Below the pieces are notes generated by a model, which was given only the letters and a program-made list of their open reading frames with translations, did no database searches and had not been told where the DNA came from. The position numbers and the translations under genes are program-made. Of a DNA stretch of 64,000 nucleotides, positions 27,635 to 36,083 are shown piece after piece (position 1 is the stretch's first letter; each line of letters begins with the position of its first letter). The stretch is from Primorskyibacter aestuariivivens (GTDB taxonomy: Bacteria; Pseudomonadota; Alphaproteobacteria; Rhodobacterales; Rhodobacteraceae): assembly GCF_028023675.1 (NCBI RefSeq), contig NZ_JAQIOZ010000005.1, positions 60,282-124,281 on the forward strand, given 5' to 3'.

Positions 27635-27688
27635 TCCTTCTTTGGCTCGAAAATATCCCGGGGGGTTTGGGGGGCTGGCCCCCCAAAC
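27635..27688. terminator. Repeat copy 3 plus strong hairpin downstream of cobO
   Basis: On the minus strand the block CCCCCGGGATATTTT with CAAAGAAGGA repeats the 18468 element. Next to it are 11-base arms GTTTGGGGGGC and GCCCCCCAAAC around two bases (27665-27688). It lies just after the cobO stop and before the Lin0512 gene, so it probably ends the cobO transcript. Confidence 0.6.
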
Positions 27689-27722
27689 GGTCGACGCGCG
27701 CCAGCGCGGCGAAACCAGACGC

Positions 27723-28346
27723 TCAAAATTCCACCCCCTTCTGCGCCTTGACCCCATCGCGGAACGGATGCTTGACCAGCGTCATCTCGGTCACCAGATC
27801 GGCGGCCTCGATCAGTTCCGGCTTGGCGTTGCGCCCGGTCAGGCAGACATGGGTCATGCGCGGCTTTTCATGGAGCAGGAAGTCCACCACTTCGTCGATA
27901 TCGAGGTAATCGTAGCGCAGCGCGATATTGATCTCGTCCAGCAGCACGAACTGCACCTCCGGGTCCAAAATCTGCTCTTTTGCAATCCGCCAGCCATTCT
28001 GCGCCGCCGCAATGTCGCGCTCACGGTCCTGCGTTTCCCAGGTAAACCCCTCGCCCGAAACGAAGAACCGGCATTCCTCGGCAAAGCGTTCCCGCAGAAA
28101 TGTCTTTTCCCCGGTGTCCCAGTTGCCCTTGATGAATTGCACCACGGCACAGGGCATGCCATGCGAAATACAGCGCATGATCATCCCGAACCCTGACGAG
28201 GATTTGCCCTTGCCCGAGCCGGTATGCACCATGATGAGACCTTTCTCTTCGGTCTTGGTCTCCATCATCCGGTCGCGCGCGGCCTTGATCTTCTTCATCT
28301 TCTCGGCGTGGCGGGTGTTCTCGTCTTGCGTCGTCTCGTTGCTCAT
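27723..28346 (-). CDS. cobO: Cob(I)yrinic acid a,c-diamide adenosyltransferase CobO (BtuR/CobA type)
   Basis: A protein of 207 residues from the ATG at 28346. The P-loop is MVHTGSGKGKSSSGFGM, followed by VVQFIKGNWDTGE, the LLDEINIALRYDYL segment and the C-terminal VTEMTLVKHPFRDGVKAQKGVEF. It transfers the adenosyl group to cob(I)yrinic acid diamide and salvaged corrinoids. It diverges from the riboswitch-controlled operon, its start being about 50 bases from the riboswitch 5' side. Confidence 0.95.
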   Translation of the reverse strand: MSNETTQDENTRHAEKMKKIKAARDRMMETKTEEKGLIMVHTGSGKGKSSSGFGMIMRCISHGMPCAVVQFIKGNWDTGEKTFLRERFAEECRFFVSGEGFTWETQDRERDIAAAQNGWRIAKEQILDPEVQFVLLDEINIALRYDYLDIDEVVDFLLHEKPRMTHVCLTGRNAKPELIEAADLVTEMTLVKHPFRDGVKAQKGVEF

Positions 28347-28395
28347 GGGGCTGTCCTTGCGCTTGACTCGTGAAAGGCTTTCAGTGCATCTGCCA

Positions 28396-28577
28396 TCCTG
28401 CTGGTGCCTGTGTAAACAGGTGAAAAGGGAATGTGCCACGCGAGAAGCGACAAGCACAGCCGCCCCCGCGACCGTGACCGGAGAGGTCGCCCCACGCCAC
28501 TGACGCGCAATGTCGGGAAGGCCGGGCCGCCGACAGGGACAGACCACCCTGACATCCGCAAGCCGGGAGACCTGCCA
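28396..28577 (+). promoter_or_regulatory. Cobalamin riboswitch
   Basis: Landmarks of the class appear in order: the 5' GGTGCC stem start with AAAAGGGAA and GTGC, the B12 box AGCCGCCCCCGCGACCGT near 28458-28475, GCCACTG at 28496-28502, GGGAAGGC, then the closing AAGCCGGGAGACCTGCC at 28560-28576. A short hairpin with arms ACCGGA/TCCGGT follows before the DUF1636 start at 28689 and may be the regulated element. It should turn off DUF1636-cobW-cobN and the rest when adenosylcobalamin is abundant. Confidence 0.93.
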
Positions 28578-28688
28578 GCACGAGACGACTTGCAACCGGA
28601 CGGGGTGTTCCGGTGTCGGGATCGAAGCCCTTCGACAAGAGGGGCATTTCCCGCCATCCTCCCCGCGCCCCAAGGATGGGACGAGGAC

Positions 28689-29096
28689 ATGAAAGACACG
28701 CATCACGCGGCAGCGACCGAACTGCTGATCTGCGTCAAATGCCGCAAGGGGCAGGACATCCCCGAGGATGACCGCCGCCCCGGCCAAAGGCTTTATGACG
28801 AGTTGAGCGCGCGCGAGATGCCCGAGGGCGTCCGCATCACCGCGGTCGAATGCCTGCAAAACTGCGATCACGGCTGCACCGTGGCGCTGCGCGGCGGCGA
28901 CCGCTGGACCTATGTGTACGGCAATGTCGATGAAGTGTCGCATCCAGACGTGATTCTCGACGGGGCCGCGCGCTATCACGCCACAGGGGACGGGCTGATC
29001 CCGTGGCGCGAACGGCCCGAACATTTCAAGCGCAATTGCGTGGCCCGCATTCCCCCCATGACACTCGACACCGCCCCGGAGGCTGACCAACAATGA
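28689..29096 (+). CDS. DUF1636 family metal-binding protein
   Basis: A protein of 135 residues starting at the ATG at 28689, the first gene below the riboswitch. Cysteines are spaced like a thioredoxin-like ferredoxin: Cys15 and Cys18 (LLICVKCRKG), then Cys55, Cys59 and Cys63 (VECLQNCDHGC). It could hold an iron-sulfur cluster or cobalt. It overlaps cobW by ATGA, and the pairing with a COG0523 GTPase and cobaltochelatase points to cobalt handling, which is inference. Confidence 0.85.
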   Translation: MKDTHHAAATELLICVKCRKGQDIPEDDRRPGQRLYDELSAREMPEGVRITAVECLQNCDHGCTVALRGGDRWTYVYGNVDEVSHPDVILDGAARYHATGDGLIPWRERPEHFKRNCVARIPPMTLDTAPEADQQ

Positions 29097-30148
29097 CCGA
29101 TCTCGCCAAGCTCCCCGTCACCGTGATCACCGGCTTTCTCGGCTCCGGCAAGACCACGCTGATCCGCCATCTGATGCAGAATCCCGGCGGCAAGCGGCTG
29201 GCCGTGGTGGTCAATGAATTCGGCGATGTGGGCGTCGATGGCGAGATCCTCAAAAGCTGCGCGATCCCCGATTGCCCGGCGGAAAACATCATGGAACTGG
29301 CCAATGGCTGCATCTGCTGCACCGTGGCCGATGATTTCATCCCGACCATTCAGGCGCTCATGGCGCTCGATCCGCGCCCCGATCATATCCTCATTGAGAC
29401 CTCGGGCCTGGCGCTTCCCAAACCGCTGCTCAAGGCGTTTGACTGGCCCGATATCCGCTCTGCCGTGACGGTGGACGGGGTGATCGCGCTGGCCGATGCC
29501 GAGGCCGTGGCGGCGGGCCGTTTCGCGCCCAACGTGGCGGCGGTAGACGCCCAGCGCCTCGCCGACGAGTCCATCGACCATGAAACGCCGCTCTCGGAGG
29601 TCTTCGAGGATCAAATCTCCTGCGCCGATATCATCCTTTTGACCAAGCCCGACCTGGCCGGTCCCGAGGGTGTGGCCAAGGCAAAAGAGATCATCGCCGC
29701 CGAGGCCCCCCGCCCGCTGCCCGTCGTGGAAGTCGCCGAGGGCGAGGTGGACCCGCGCGTGATCCTCGGACTGGAAGCGGCGGCAGAGGATGACATGGAC
29801 GCACGGCCCAGCCACCATGATGAACCCCATGACCACGATCACGACGATTTCGAGTCAATCGTCGTGGACATTCCGGAACTGGCCGACCCCGCCCAACTGG
29901 TCAGCGCCATCGAAGGGCTGGCGCGCGAGCACAACATCCTGCGCATCAAAGGCTATGCCAGCGTCGCGGGCAAACCCATGCGTCTTCTGGTGCAGGCGGT
30001 GGGCGCGCGGGTGCGTCACCAGTATGACCGCCCGTGGAACGCGGGTGAGGCGCGGCAGGGCCGTCTTGTCGTCATCGCCGAACACGACGATATCCGCGCC
30101 GACGTGATCCACGCCGCGCTGGGTGCCACGGCGCAGGCCGCAGAATAA
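29093..30148 (+). CDS. cobW: CobW, COG0523 GTPase of cobalamin synthesis
   Basis: A protein of 351 residues. The P-loop is GFLGSGKT at 14-21, the metal-binding CxCC is Cys73, Cys75 and Cys76 (NGCICCT), and the guanine motif is LTKPD. A His/Asp-rich linker (SHHDEPHDHDHDD) near residues 240-252 precedes the CobW C-terminal domain. Family members deliver a metal with GTP hydrolysis, here presumably Co(II) to CobN. It is coupled to DUF1636 and precedes cobN. Confidence 0.95.
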   Translation: MTDLAKLPVTVITGFLGSGKTTLIRHLMQNPGGKRLAVVVNEFGDVGVDGEILKSCAIPDCPAENIMELANGCICCTVADDFIPTIQALMALDPRPDHILIETSGLALPKPLLKAFDWPDIRSAVTVDGVIALADAEAVAAGRFAPNVAAVDAQRLADESIDHETPLSEVFEDQISCADIILLTKPDLAGPEGVAKAKEIIAAEAPRPLPVVEVAEGEVDPRVILGLEAAAEDDMDARPSHHDEPHDHDHDDFESIVVDIPELADPAQLVSAIEGLAREHNILRIKGYASVAGKPMRLLVQAVGARVRHQYDRPWNAGEARQGRLVVIAEHDDIRADVIHAALGATAQAAE

Positions 30149-30155
30149 CCCGCAG

Positions 30156-30175
30156 GGTGGGCATTTCTGCCCACC
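30156..30175 (+). repeat. GGTGGGCA palindrome, copy between cobW and cobN
   Basis: A stem of 8-base arms GGTGGGCA and TGCCCACC with loop TTTC lies eight bases after the cobW stop. The same arms recur inside cobN at 30344-30362. This fits the dispersed GTGGGCA-type palindromes of Rhodobacterales. It may modulate cobW/cobN mRNA. Confidence 0.65.
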
Positions 30176-30194
30176 TTCTCCCCGGATCCCGCCA

Positions 30195-33100
30195 ATGCAT
30201 GTCATCTTTCGCGAAAGCCACGGGTTAGAGGAAACCGAGACCCCCACCGATCTGGGCCAGAGCCCGGGGGAGTTGGTTGTGTTGTCGTTTTCCGACTCTG
30301 ACCTCGGTGCTTTTGCCGAGGCCTGGCGGCGTGGCGGGGGAACGGTGGGCAAACTGCCCACCCTACGCCTGGCCAATCTGGCGGCGCTGAAACATCCGCT
30401 GTCTGTCGATACCTATGTGGAACGGACGCTGGCGGGGGCCGAGGGCATCCTGATCCGGCTGATCGGCGGGGTGCCTTACTGGGCCTACGGGCTGCAACAG
30501 GTCAAGGCGCTGGCCGAGACCAAGGGGATTGCGCTGGCCGTATTGCCCGCCGATGGCCGCGCCGATCCGCGACTGGATGCGCATTCCACCCTCCCCGTCT
30601 CGACCCTGCGCCGCTTGCAGCATCTGTGCGATACCGGCGGCGTGGTCGCCGCGCAGGCGGCGCTGGCGCAGATGGCGCTGGCGGCGGGGCTTTACGCCGG
30701 ACCGGTGCGCGGGGCCAAGACCCTGCCGGTGGTGGGGGCGTGGTCACCAGAGCAGGGGGTAATCTGCCCCGCCGTTGCGTGTTTGTCGAATGTTGCAGGG
30801 GGGCGTTCGGCGGGCGAACCCTCCAGTGGAGGCTTCGCTCGTTCCGCCTCACCCCCCCCGGCCTGCGGCCTCCCCCCCGAAGGTATTTCTGAACAGAAGA
30901 AGAGCAGAATTCTCCTGAGCTTTTACCGGTCCTATCTGGTGGCGGCCGATCTGGAGCCTGTCGATGCGCTGATCCGCGCCTTTGAGGCGCGCGGACATGT
31001 GGTGCAGGCGCTGTTTGCGCCGTCTTTGAAAGCGCCCGATGCCACGGGCTGGCTGGCGCGGCAGGTGGCGGCCTTTGCCCCCGACGCGATTGTCAACGCC
31101 ACCGCCTTTTCCGGCAAGGGCGAGGGCGGTGCCTCGCCACTCGATGCGGGCGGCGTGCCAGTGTTTCAGGTCGCATTGGCCACTTCGACCCGCGAGGCCT
31201 GGGCCGGGGCCGAGCGCGGGCTGTCGCCCGCCGATCTGGCCATGCATGTGGTGCTGCCCGAGGTGGACGGACGGATCATGGGGGGCGTGGCATCGTTCAA
31301 GGAGCCGGGCGAACGCGATCCCGATCTGCAGTTTGCGCGTTATGCCCACCGGGCTGAGCCGGAGCGGATCGAGGCGATTGTCAGCCGCGTCTGTGGTTGG
31401 CTGGCGCTGGCACAGCGCCCTGCCTGCGACCGGTGCCCTGCGCTGATCCTGTCCACCTATCCCGGCAAGGACTGGAACATGGGTCATGCGGTGGGGTTGG
31501 ACGCGCCCGCCTCGGCCCGGGCCATTCTGGGCGATCTGCGCGAGGCGGGCTATGCGATCCCAGAGGCGCCGGAGGCGCTGGAGCAGGCGCTGCTTGCCCG
31601 CGATGTGACATGGCCGCTGGAAGACTATCGCGCCGCGCTGGCGCAACTGCCGAAGGTGCTGCGCGATGACCTGGCCGAAGTATGGGGCGAACCGGCGCAG
31701 GAGGCGGAAGATGGCGCATTCCGCTTTGCCGCCTGTCAGCTCGGTCATGCGCTTGTGGCGCTACAGCCCGAACGCGGCACGCCAGAGACCCGCGACGACG
31801 ACTATCATGACCTGTCGCGCACCCCGTGCCATGCCTATGTCGCCTTTTACCTCTGGCTGCAAAGCCGGGCCGATGCGCTGATCCATATCGGCGCGCATGG
31901 CACGCTGGAATGGCTGCCGGGGAAATCCGTGGCGCTTTCGGGCGCATGCTGGCCCGAGGCGCTGACCGGGACCCTGCCGGTGATCTACCCGTTCATCGTG
32001 AATGACCCCGGCGAGGCCGCGCAGGCCAAGCGGCGCATCGGCGCGGTCACGCTGGGCCATATCCCGCCGCCGCTGCGCGCGTCCGAGACGCCCGACAGGC
32101 TGGCGCGGCTGGAGGCGTTGCTGGACGAGTTCTCCAATGCCGACGGGCTGGACCCGAAGCGCCGCGACCGGCTGCAAGCGGACATCCGCACGGAGGCGCA
32201 GAGCCTTGGGGTGGAACAGGATCTGGGGCTGGACCGCGCCAGCAGCACCGCCGAAGCGATCACCCGGATCGACCGCTTTGTCTGTGACATCAAGGAAAGC
32301 CAGTTCGGCGAGGGTCTGCATATCTGGGGCCGTGCCGTCGATTTTTCGTCGAAAAATCAGCCCGGCTTCGACAGGCGTGCCTCGGTCGAGGCGGAACGCC
32401 GGTTGCTGCTCGACGCGCTGGACGGCAAGCGCATTGCCGCTGGCCCCTCCGGCTCGCCCTATCGCGGGCGTTCCGACGTGTTGCCCACAGGGCGCAATAT
32501 CTACACCACCGATCCCCGTTCCGTCCCCACCCGCGCGGCCTATGCGCAGGGCGTGACGCTGGCCGAGGAACTGGTGCGCCGCCATTTGCAGGACGAGGGC
32601 GACTGGCCCAAAGGGCTGATCGTCGATCTCTGGGGCTCGGCGACCATGCGCACCGCGGGCGAGGAATTCGCCATGGCGCTGCACCTGCTGGGTGTGCGCC
32701 CGGTCTGGGACAAGGGTTCGGAACGGGTGAGCGGCATCGAGGTTCTGCCCATTGCCGAACTGGATCGCCCGCGTATCGACGTGACACTCCGGGTCTCCGG
32801 GTTGTTCCGTGATGTGTTCCCCACCCTGTCGGCACTGTTTTCCCAAGCCGTCCGCGCCCTAGCGGATCGCGATGAAGCCCCGGACTGGAACCCTTACGCG
32901 GGCAAGCAGGACCTTGCGCGCGTTTATGGCCCGGCACCGGGCAGTTTTGGTCTCGGCATGGGGCATATGATCGAGGATTACAGCGCCGAAGGTCGGGCCC
33001 GCGCGGGCGAAGCCTGGCTTGCTGCCTCCGCCTGGGCGCTGGATGGCGAGGCCGCCACCCGGCATGATCAGGGAATACGCGCCCGCGTGGCCGAGGCCGA

Positions 33101-33599
33101 CAGCTTTGTTCATCTTCAGGACCTGCCGGAAACCGATCTGCTGCTGGCTGCGGACTATGCCGCGCATGAGGGCGGGTTCGCCGCCGCGCAGTCCATCACC
33201 GGCGGCAAGGCCGCGCTCTATCATCTCGACAGCACCGATCCCGCGCGCCCCCGCGCCCGCGCCCTGCCCGAGGAGATCGCCCGCGTGGTCCAGGCCCGTG
33301 CCGCCAATCCCAATTGGATCAAGGGGATGCAGGCGCATGGTTTCCGCGGCGCGGCAGAGATTGCCGCCACGCTGGACCATATGGCGGCCTTCGCGCATCT
33401 TGCGGCGGCGGTCAGCCCGCATCTCTTCGATCTCTACCATGACGCCACGCTGGGTGACGCCGAGGTGGAAGCCTTTCTGCAAGAGCAAAACCCCGAGGCG
33501 CTGGCCGCGATGCGCGACCGCTTCAATGCGCTGCTGGAGGCCGGGCTCTGGCAGACGCGGCGCAATTCGATACTCGCGGGACTGGAGACAGGGACATGA
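30195..33599 (+). CDS. cobN: Cobaltochelatase subunit CobN
   Basis: A protein of 1134 residues from the ATG at 30195, the large substrate-binding subunit that inserts Co(II) into hydrogenobyrinic acid a,c-diamide with the CobS/CobT chelatase subunits (not in this window). Family segments include KHPLSVDTYVERTL, IGGVPYWAYGLQQV, STYPGKDWNMGHAVGLDAP, HIGAHGTLEWLPGKSVALS and LPTGRNIYTTDP. Residues about 194-237 look foreign: the code there runs through repeat-like GC-rich DNA. The frame stays open and the usual sequence resumes at LLSFYRSYLVAADLEPVDAL. It overlaps cobG. Confidence 0.95.
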   Translation: MHVIFRESHGLEETETPTDLGQSPGELVVLSFSDSDLGAFAEAWRRGGGTVGKLPTLRLANLAALKHPLSVDTYVERTLAGAEGILIRLIGGVPYWAYGLQQVKALAETKGIALAVLPADGRADPRLDAHSTLPVSTLRRLQHLCDTGGVVAAQAALAQMALAAGLYAGPVRGAKTLPVVGAWSPEQGVICPAVACLSNVAGGRSAGEPSSGGFARSASPPPACGLPPEGISEQKKSRILLSFYRSYLVAADLEPVDALIRAFEARGHVVQALFAPSLKAPDATGWLARQVAAFAPDAIVNATAFSGKGEGGASPLDAGGVPVFQVALATSTREAWAGAERGLSPADLAMHVVLPEVDGRIMGGVASFKEPGERDPDLQFARYAHRAEPERIEAIVSRVCGWLALAQRPACDRCPALILSTYPGKDWNMGHAVGLDAPASARAILGDLREAGYAIPEAPEALEQALLARDVTWPLEDYRAALAQLPKVLRDDLAEVWGEPAQEAEDGAFRFAACQLGHALVALQPERGTPETRDDDYHDLSRTPCHAYVAFYLWLQSRADALIHIGAHGTLEWLPGKSVALSGACWPEALTGTLPVIYPFIVNDPGEAAQAKRRIGAVTLGHIPPPLRASETPDRLARLEALLDEFSNADGLDPKRRDRLQADIRTEAQSLGVEQDLGLDRASSTAEAITRIDRFVCDIKESQFGEGLHIWGRAVDFSSKNQPGFDRRASVEAERRLLLDALDGKRIAAGPSGSPYRGRSDVLPTGRNIYTTDPRSVPTRAAYAQGVTLAEELVRRHLQDEGDWPKGLIVDLWGSATMRTAGEEFAMALHLLGVRPVWDKGSERVSGIEVLPIAELDRPRIDVTLRVSGLFRDVFPTLSALFSQAVRALADRDEAPDWNPYAGKQDLARVYGPAPGSFGLGMGHMIEDYSAEGRARAGEAWLAASAWALDGEAATRHDQGIRARVAEADSFVHLQDLPETDLLLAADYAAHEGGFAAAQSITGGKAALYHLDSTDPARPRARALPEEIARVVQARAANPNWIKGMQAHGFRGAAEIAATLDHMAAFAHLAAAVSPHLFDLYHDATLGDAEVEAFLQEQNPEALAAMRDRFNALLEAGLWQTRRNSILAGLETGT
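30344..30362 (+). repeat. GGTGGGCA palindrome inside cobN
   Basis: The arms GGTGGGCA and TGCCCACC around AAC are the same as in the cobW-cobN gap, and are followed by CTACGC as in the intergenic family. In frame it encodes TVGKLPTLR. An ordinary intergenic palindrome therefore seems to be part of the coding sequence. Confidence 0.6.
30774..30905 (+). repeat. Intergenic-type repeat block absorbed in frame into cobN
   Basis: The stretch has an imperfect long hairpin (GGCGG...CCTCC-AGT-GGAGG...CCGCC, about 30803-30848) followed by C tracts and the block CCCCCGAAGGTATTT with GAACAGAAGAAG (30874-30902), the element seen at 18468 and 27635. Codon use here is unlike the rest of cobN, and the encoded Gly/Ser/Pro/Ala-rich peptide has no counterpart that I recognise in CobN. 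Confidence 0.65.
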
Positions 33600-34720
33600 G
33601 CGATCCCGAGATCAAGGGATGGTGCCCAGGTGCCTATCGCCCGATGATGTCCGGCGACGGGCTGGTGGTGCGCATCCGACCCCGGCTCGCCCGGCTCAGC
33701 GCCGAACAGGCGCTTGGCCTCTGCGATCTGGCGCAGCGCTTTGGCAGCGGGTTCATCGACCTCACCAACCGCGCCAATCTGCAAATTCGCGGCGTGGCCG
33801 AGGACGCGCATGAACCGCTCCTGCAGGCGCTCAACGCGCTTGACCTGCTGGATGCAGATCCAGCACTGGAGAGCCGCCGGAATATCCTGATGACACCCCT
33901 CTGGCAGCGCGGTGACAAAAGCGCGCGACTGGCCCGTGCCATCCTGAACAGCCTGTCCAACCTGCCGGACATGCCCGCCAAGGTGGGGTTTGCGGTGGAT
34001 ACCGGCCCCGCGCCTGTGCTGGTCGAGGACAGCGCCGATTTCCGCTTTGAGCGTTCGGCCGACGGGATCATCCTGCGCGCTGATGGCTGCGCCCGTGGCC
34101 GCCCCATGACGGAAGACACGGCGATGGACGCGCTGCTCGAACTGGCCGAGTGGTTCGATACCCATCGCAGCGAGACCCGCCGCCGCATGACCAGCGTGCT
34201 TGCCCGGCACGACCTGCCCGAAGAATGGGCCAGCACGGCACCCCGCCCGCGCGGGCCACGCCCCGGCCCCGGCGACACCGCGCTTGGCCCGATGCTCGGC
34301 GCGCCCTTTGGCCAGATTGACGCCGCCGCGCTGCATTCCCTGCTGCAAGAGACCGAAGCCCCCGCCCTGCGCGTCACGCCTTGGCGGCTCTTCCTGCTCG
34401 AAGGGATCTCGATGCCGCAGAGCGATTTCATCACCGCGCCCGATGACCCGCTGCTCACCACCGACGCCTGCCCCGGAGCGCCCTTCTGCCCGCAGGCCAG
34501 CGTCGAGACGCGGGCCCTCGCCCGTGAACTGGCCCCGCGCATCAATGGCAGCCTGCATGTCTCGGGCTGCGCCAAATCCTGCGCCCGCCGCAGCCCCGCC
34601 GACATGACGCTCACGGGCCGCGACGGCGCATTTGACCTTGTGAAAAACGGGCACCCGTGGGATGCCCCGACCCTGACCGGGCTGACCCCCGACACCATCC
34701 TTGCCGGAGCCGATCTGTAA
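33596..34720 (+). CDS. cobG: Precorrin-3B synthase CobG
   Basis: A protein of 374 residues, a sulfite/nitrite-reductase-like enzyme. Two cysteine pairs bind the 4Fe-4S cluster: ACPGAPFCPQ and HVSGCAKSCARR. Oxygen-dependent hydroxylation of precorrin-3A by CobG marks the aerobic pathway. It overlaps cobN by four bases. The repeated half-domains (DLTNRANLQIRG) are typical. Confidence 0.95.
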   Translation: MSDPEIKGWCPGAYRPMMSGDGLVVRIRPRLARLSAEQALGLCDLAQRFGSGFIDLTNRANLQIRGVAEDAHEPLLQALNALDLLDADPALESRRNILMTPLWQRGDKSARLARAILNSLSNLPDMPAKVGFAVDTGPAPVLVEDSADFRFERSADGIILRADGCARGRPMTEDTAMDALLELAEWFDTHRSETRRRMTSVLARHDLPEEWASTAPRPRGPRPGPGDTALGPMLGAPFGQIDAAALHSLLQETEAPALRVTPWRLFLLEGISMPQSDFITAPDDPLLTTDACPGAPFCPQASVETRALARELAPRINGSLHVSGCAKSCARRSPADMTLTGRDGAFDLVKNGHPWDAPTLTGLTPDTILAGADL

Positions 34721-34725
34721 CCGCC

Positions 34726-35355
34726 ATGCCCTATGAATACGAAACCGATGGCGCCGCCATCTACCGCCAGTCCTTTGCCACAATCCGGGCCGAGGCTGAC
34801 CTTGCCCGCTTTGAAAAGGATGAGGAACAGATCGCCGTGCGCATGATCCATGCCGCCGGAATGGTGGGGCTGGAAGAGCATATCCGCTTCTCCCCGGGCT
34901 TTGCACAGGCTGCACGCGCTGCGTTGGAAGCCGGCGCGCCGATCCTGTGTGACGCGCGCATGGTGTCCGAGGGCGTGACGCGCCCCCGCCTGCCCGCAGA
35001 TAACGAGGTGATCTGCACCTTGCATGCCGAAGGCATCCACGATCTGGCCCGCGAAATGGGCAACACCCGCTCCGCTGCCGCGCTGGAGCTGTGGCGGCCG
35101 CATCTCGATGGCGCGCTGGTGGCCATCGGCAATGCGCCCACGGCGCTGTTTCACCTGCTCAACATGCTGGAGGATCCTGACTGCCCCCGCCCCGCCGCGA
35201 TCATCGGCTGCCCGGTGGGCTTTGTCGGCGCGGTGGAAAGCAAGGACGCGCTGTGGGAGGCGCAGCCGGTGCCATCCTGCATCGTGCAGGGGCGGTTGGG
35301 CGGCTCCGCCATCACCGTGGCGGCCATCAATGCCATCGCGAGCCGCGCCGAATGA
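34726..35355 (+). CDS. cobH: Precorrin-8X methylmutase CobH
   Basis: A protein of 209 residues from the ATG at 34726. The catalytic His42 lies in RMIHAAGMV, with DARMVSEGV, AIGNAPTALFHLL and IIGCPVGFVGAVESKDAL following. It moves the C11 methyl to C12, giving hydrogenobyrinic acid. It overlaps cobI by ATGA. Confidence 0.96.
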   Translation: MPYEYETDGAAIYRQSFATIRAEADLARFEKDEEQIAVRMIHAAGMVGLEEHIRFSPGFAQAARAALEAGAPILCDARMVSEGVTRPRLPADNEVICTLHAEGIHDLAREMGNTRSAAALELWRPHLDGALVAIGNAPTALFHLLNMLEDPDCPRPAAIIGCPVGFVGAVESKDALWEAQPVPSCIVQGRLGGSAITVAAINAIASRAE

Positions 35356-36083
35356 CCGCGCCCGGCACAATCTACGGCCTCGGCCTCGGCCCCGGCGATC
35401 CGGATCTGATGACGGTCAAGGCCGACCGGCTGTTGCGGGGCGCGCGCCATGTGGCGTTCTTCCGCAAGGCGGGCCGCAAGGGACAGGCGCGCCAGATCGT
35501 GAACGGGATGATCCCCGAGACGGCGGTGGAATTCCCCATGGAGTACCCCGTCACCACGGAAATCCCGCTCACCGATCCGCGCTATAACGAGATCCTGTCG
35601 GGATTTTATGCCGACTGTACCGCCCATCTGCGCAGCTTGGCGGAAAAGGGCGAGGATGTGGTCGTGCTGTGCGAAGGCGATCCGTTTTTCTATGGCTCCT
35701 TCATGCATCTCTATACGCGGCTCAACGGCAATGTCCCGGTCGATGTCGTCCCCGCCATCACCGGCATGTCCGCCGCCTGGACCGCCACCGGCGCGCCGAT
35801 CACCTGGGGGGACGACGTGCTCTCAACCGTGATGGGCACCCTGCCCGAGGATGAGATGGTGGCGCATATGACCCGCTCCGACGCGCTCATCGTGATGAAG
35901 ATCGGGCGCAATATCGACAAGGTGCGTGGGGCTTTGCGCAAGGCGGGCAAATATGACCGCGCCTGGCTGGTGGAGTTCGCCGCCATGCCGGGGCAGACGG
36001 TGCAGAAGCTTTCCGAGGCGGAGGGCAAGGTCACGCCCTATTTCTCGATCATCGTCGTGCATGGACAGGGGCGCAGACCATGA
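35352..36083 (+). CDS. cobI: Precorrin-2 C20-methyltransferase CobI
   Basis: A protein of 243 residues with the SAM tetrapyrrole methylase fold: GLGLGPGDPDLMTVKA, VVVLCEGDPFFYGSFMHL, PAITGMSAAWTATG and VVHGQGRRP at the end. It methylates precorrin-2 at C20 to precorrin-3A. The start at 35352 overlaps cobH, and its stop overlaps cobJ. Confidence 0.95.
   Translation: MTAPGTIYGLGLGPGDPDLMTVKADRLLRGARHVAFFRKAGRKGQARQIVNGMIPETAVEFPMEYPVTTEIPLTDPRYNEILSGFYADCTAHLRSLAEKGEDVVVLCEGDPFFYGSFMHLYTRLNGNVPVDVVPAITGMSAAWTATGAPITWGDDVLSTVMGTLPEDEMVAHMTRSDALIVMKIGRNIDKVRGALRKAGKYDRAWLVEFAAMPGQTVQKLSEAEGKVTPYFSIIVVHGQGRRP

Noticed and set aside
28396..28577. Small coding frames over the riboswitch
   Set aside because: The conserved RNA landmarks explain this sequence; the frames break the DUF1636 start context.
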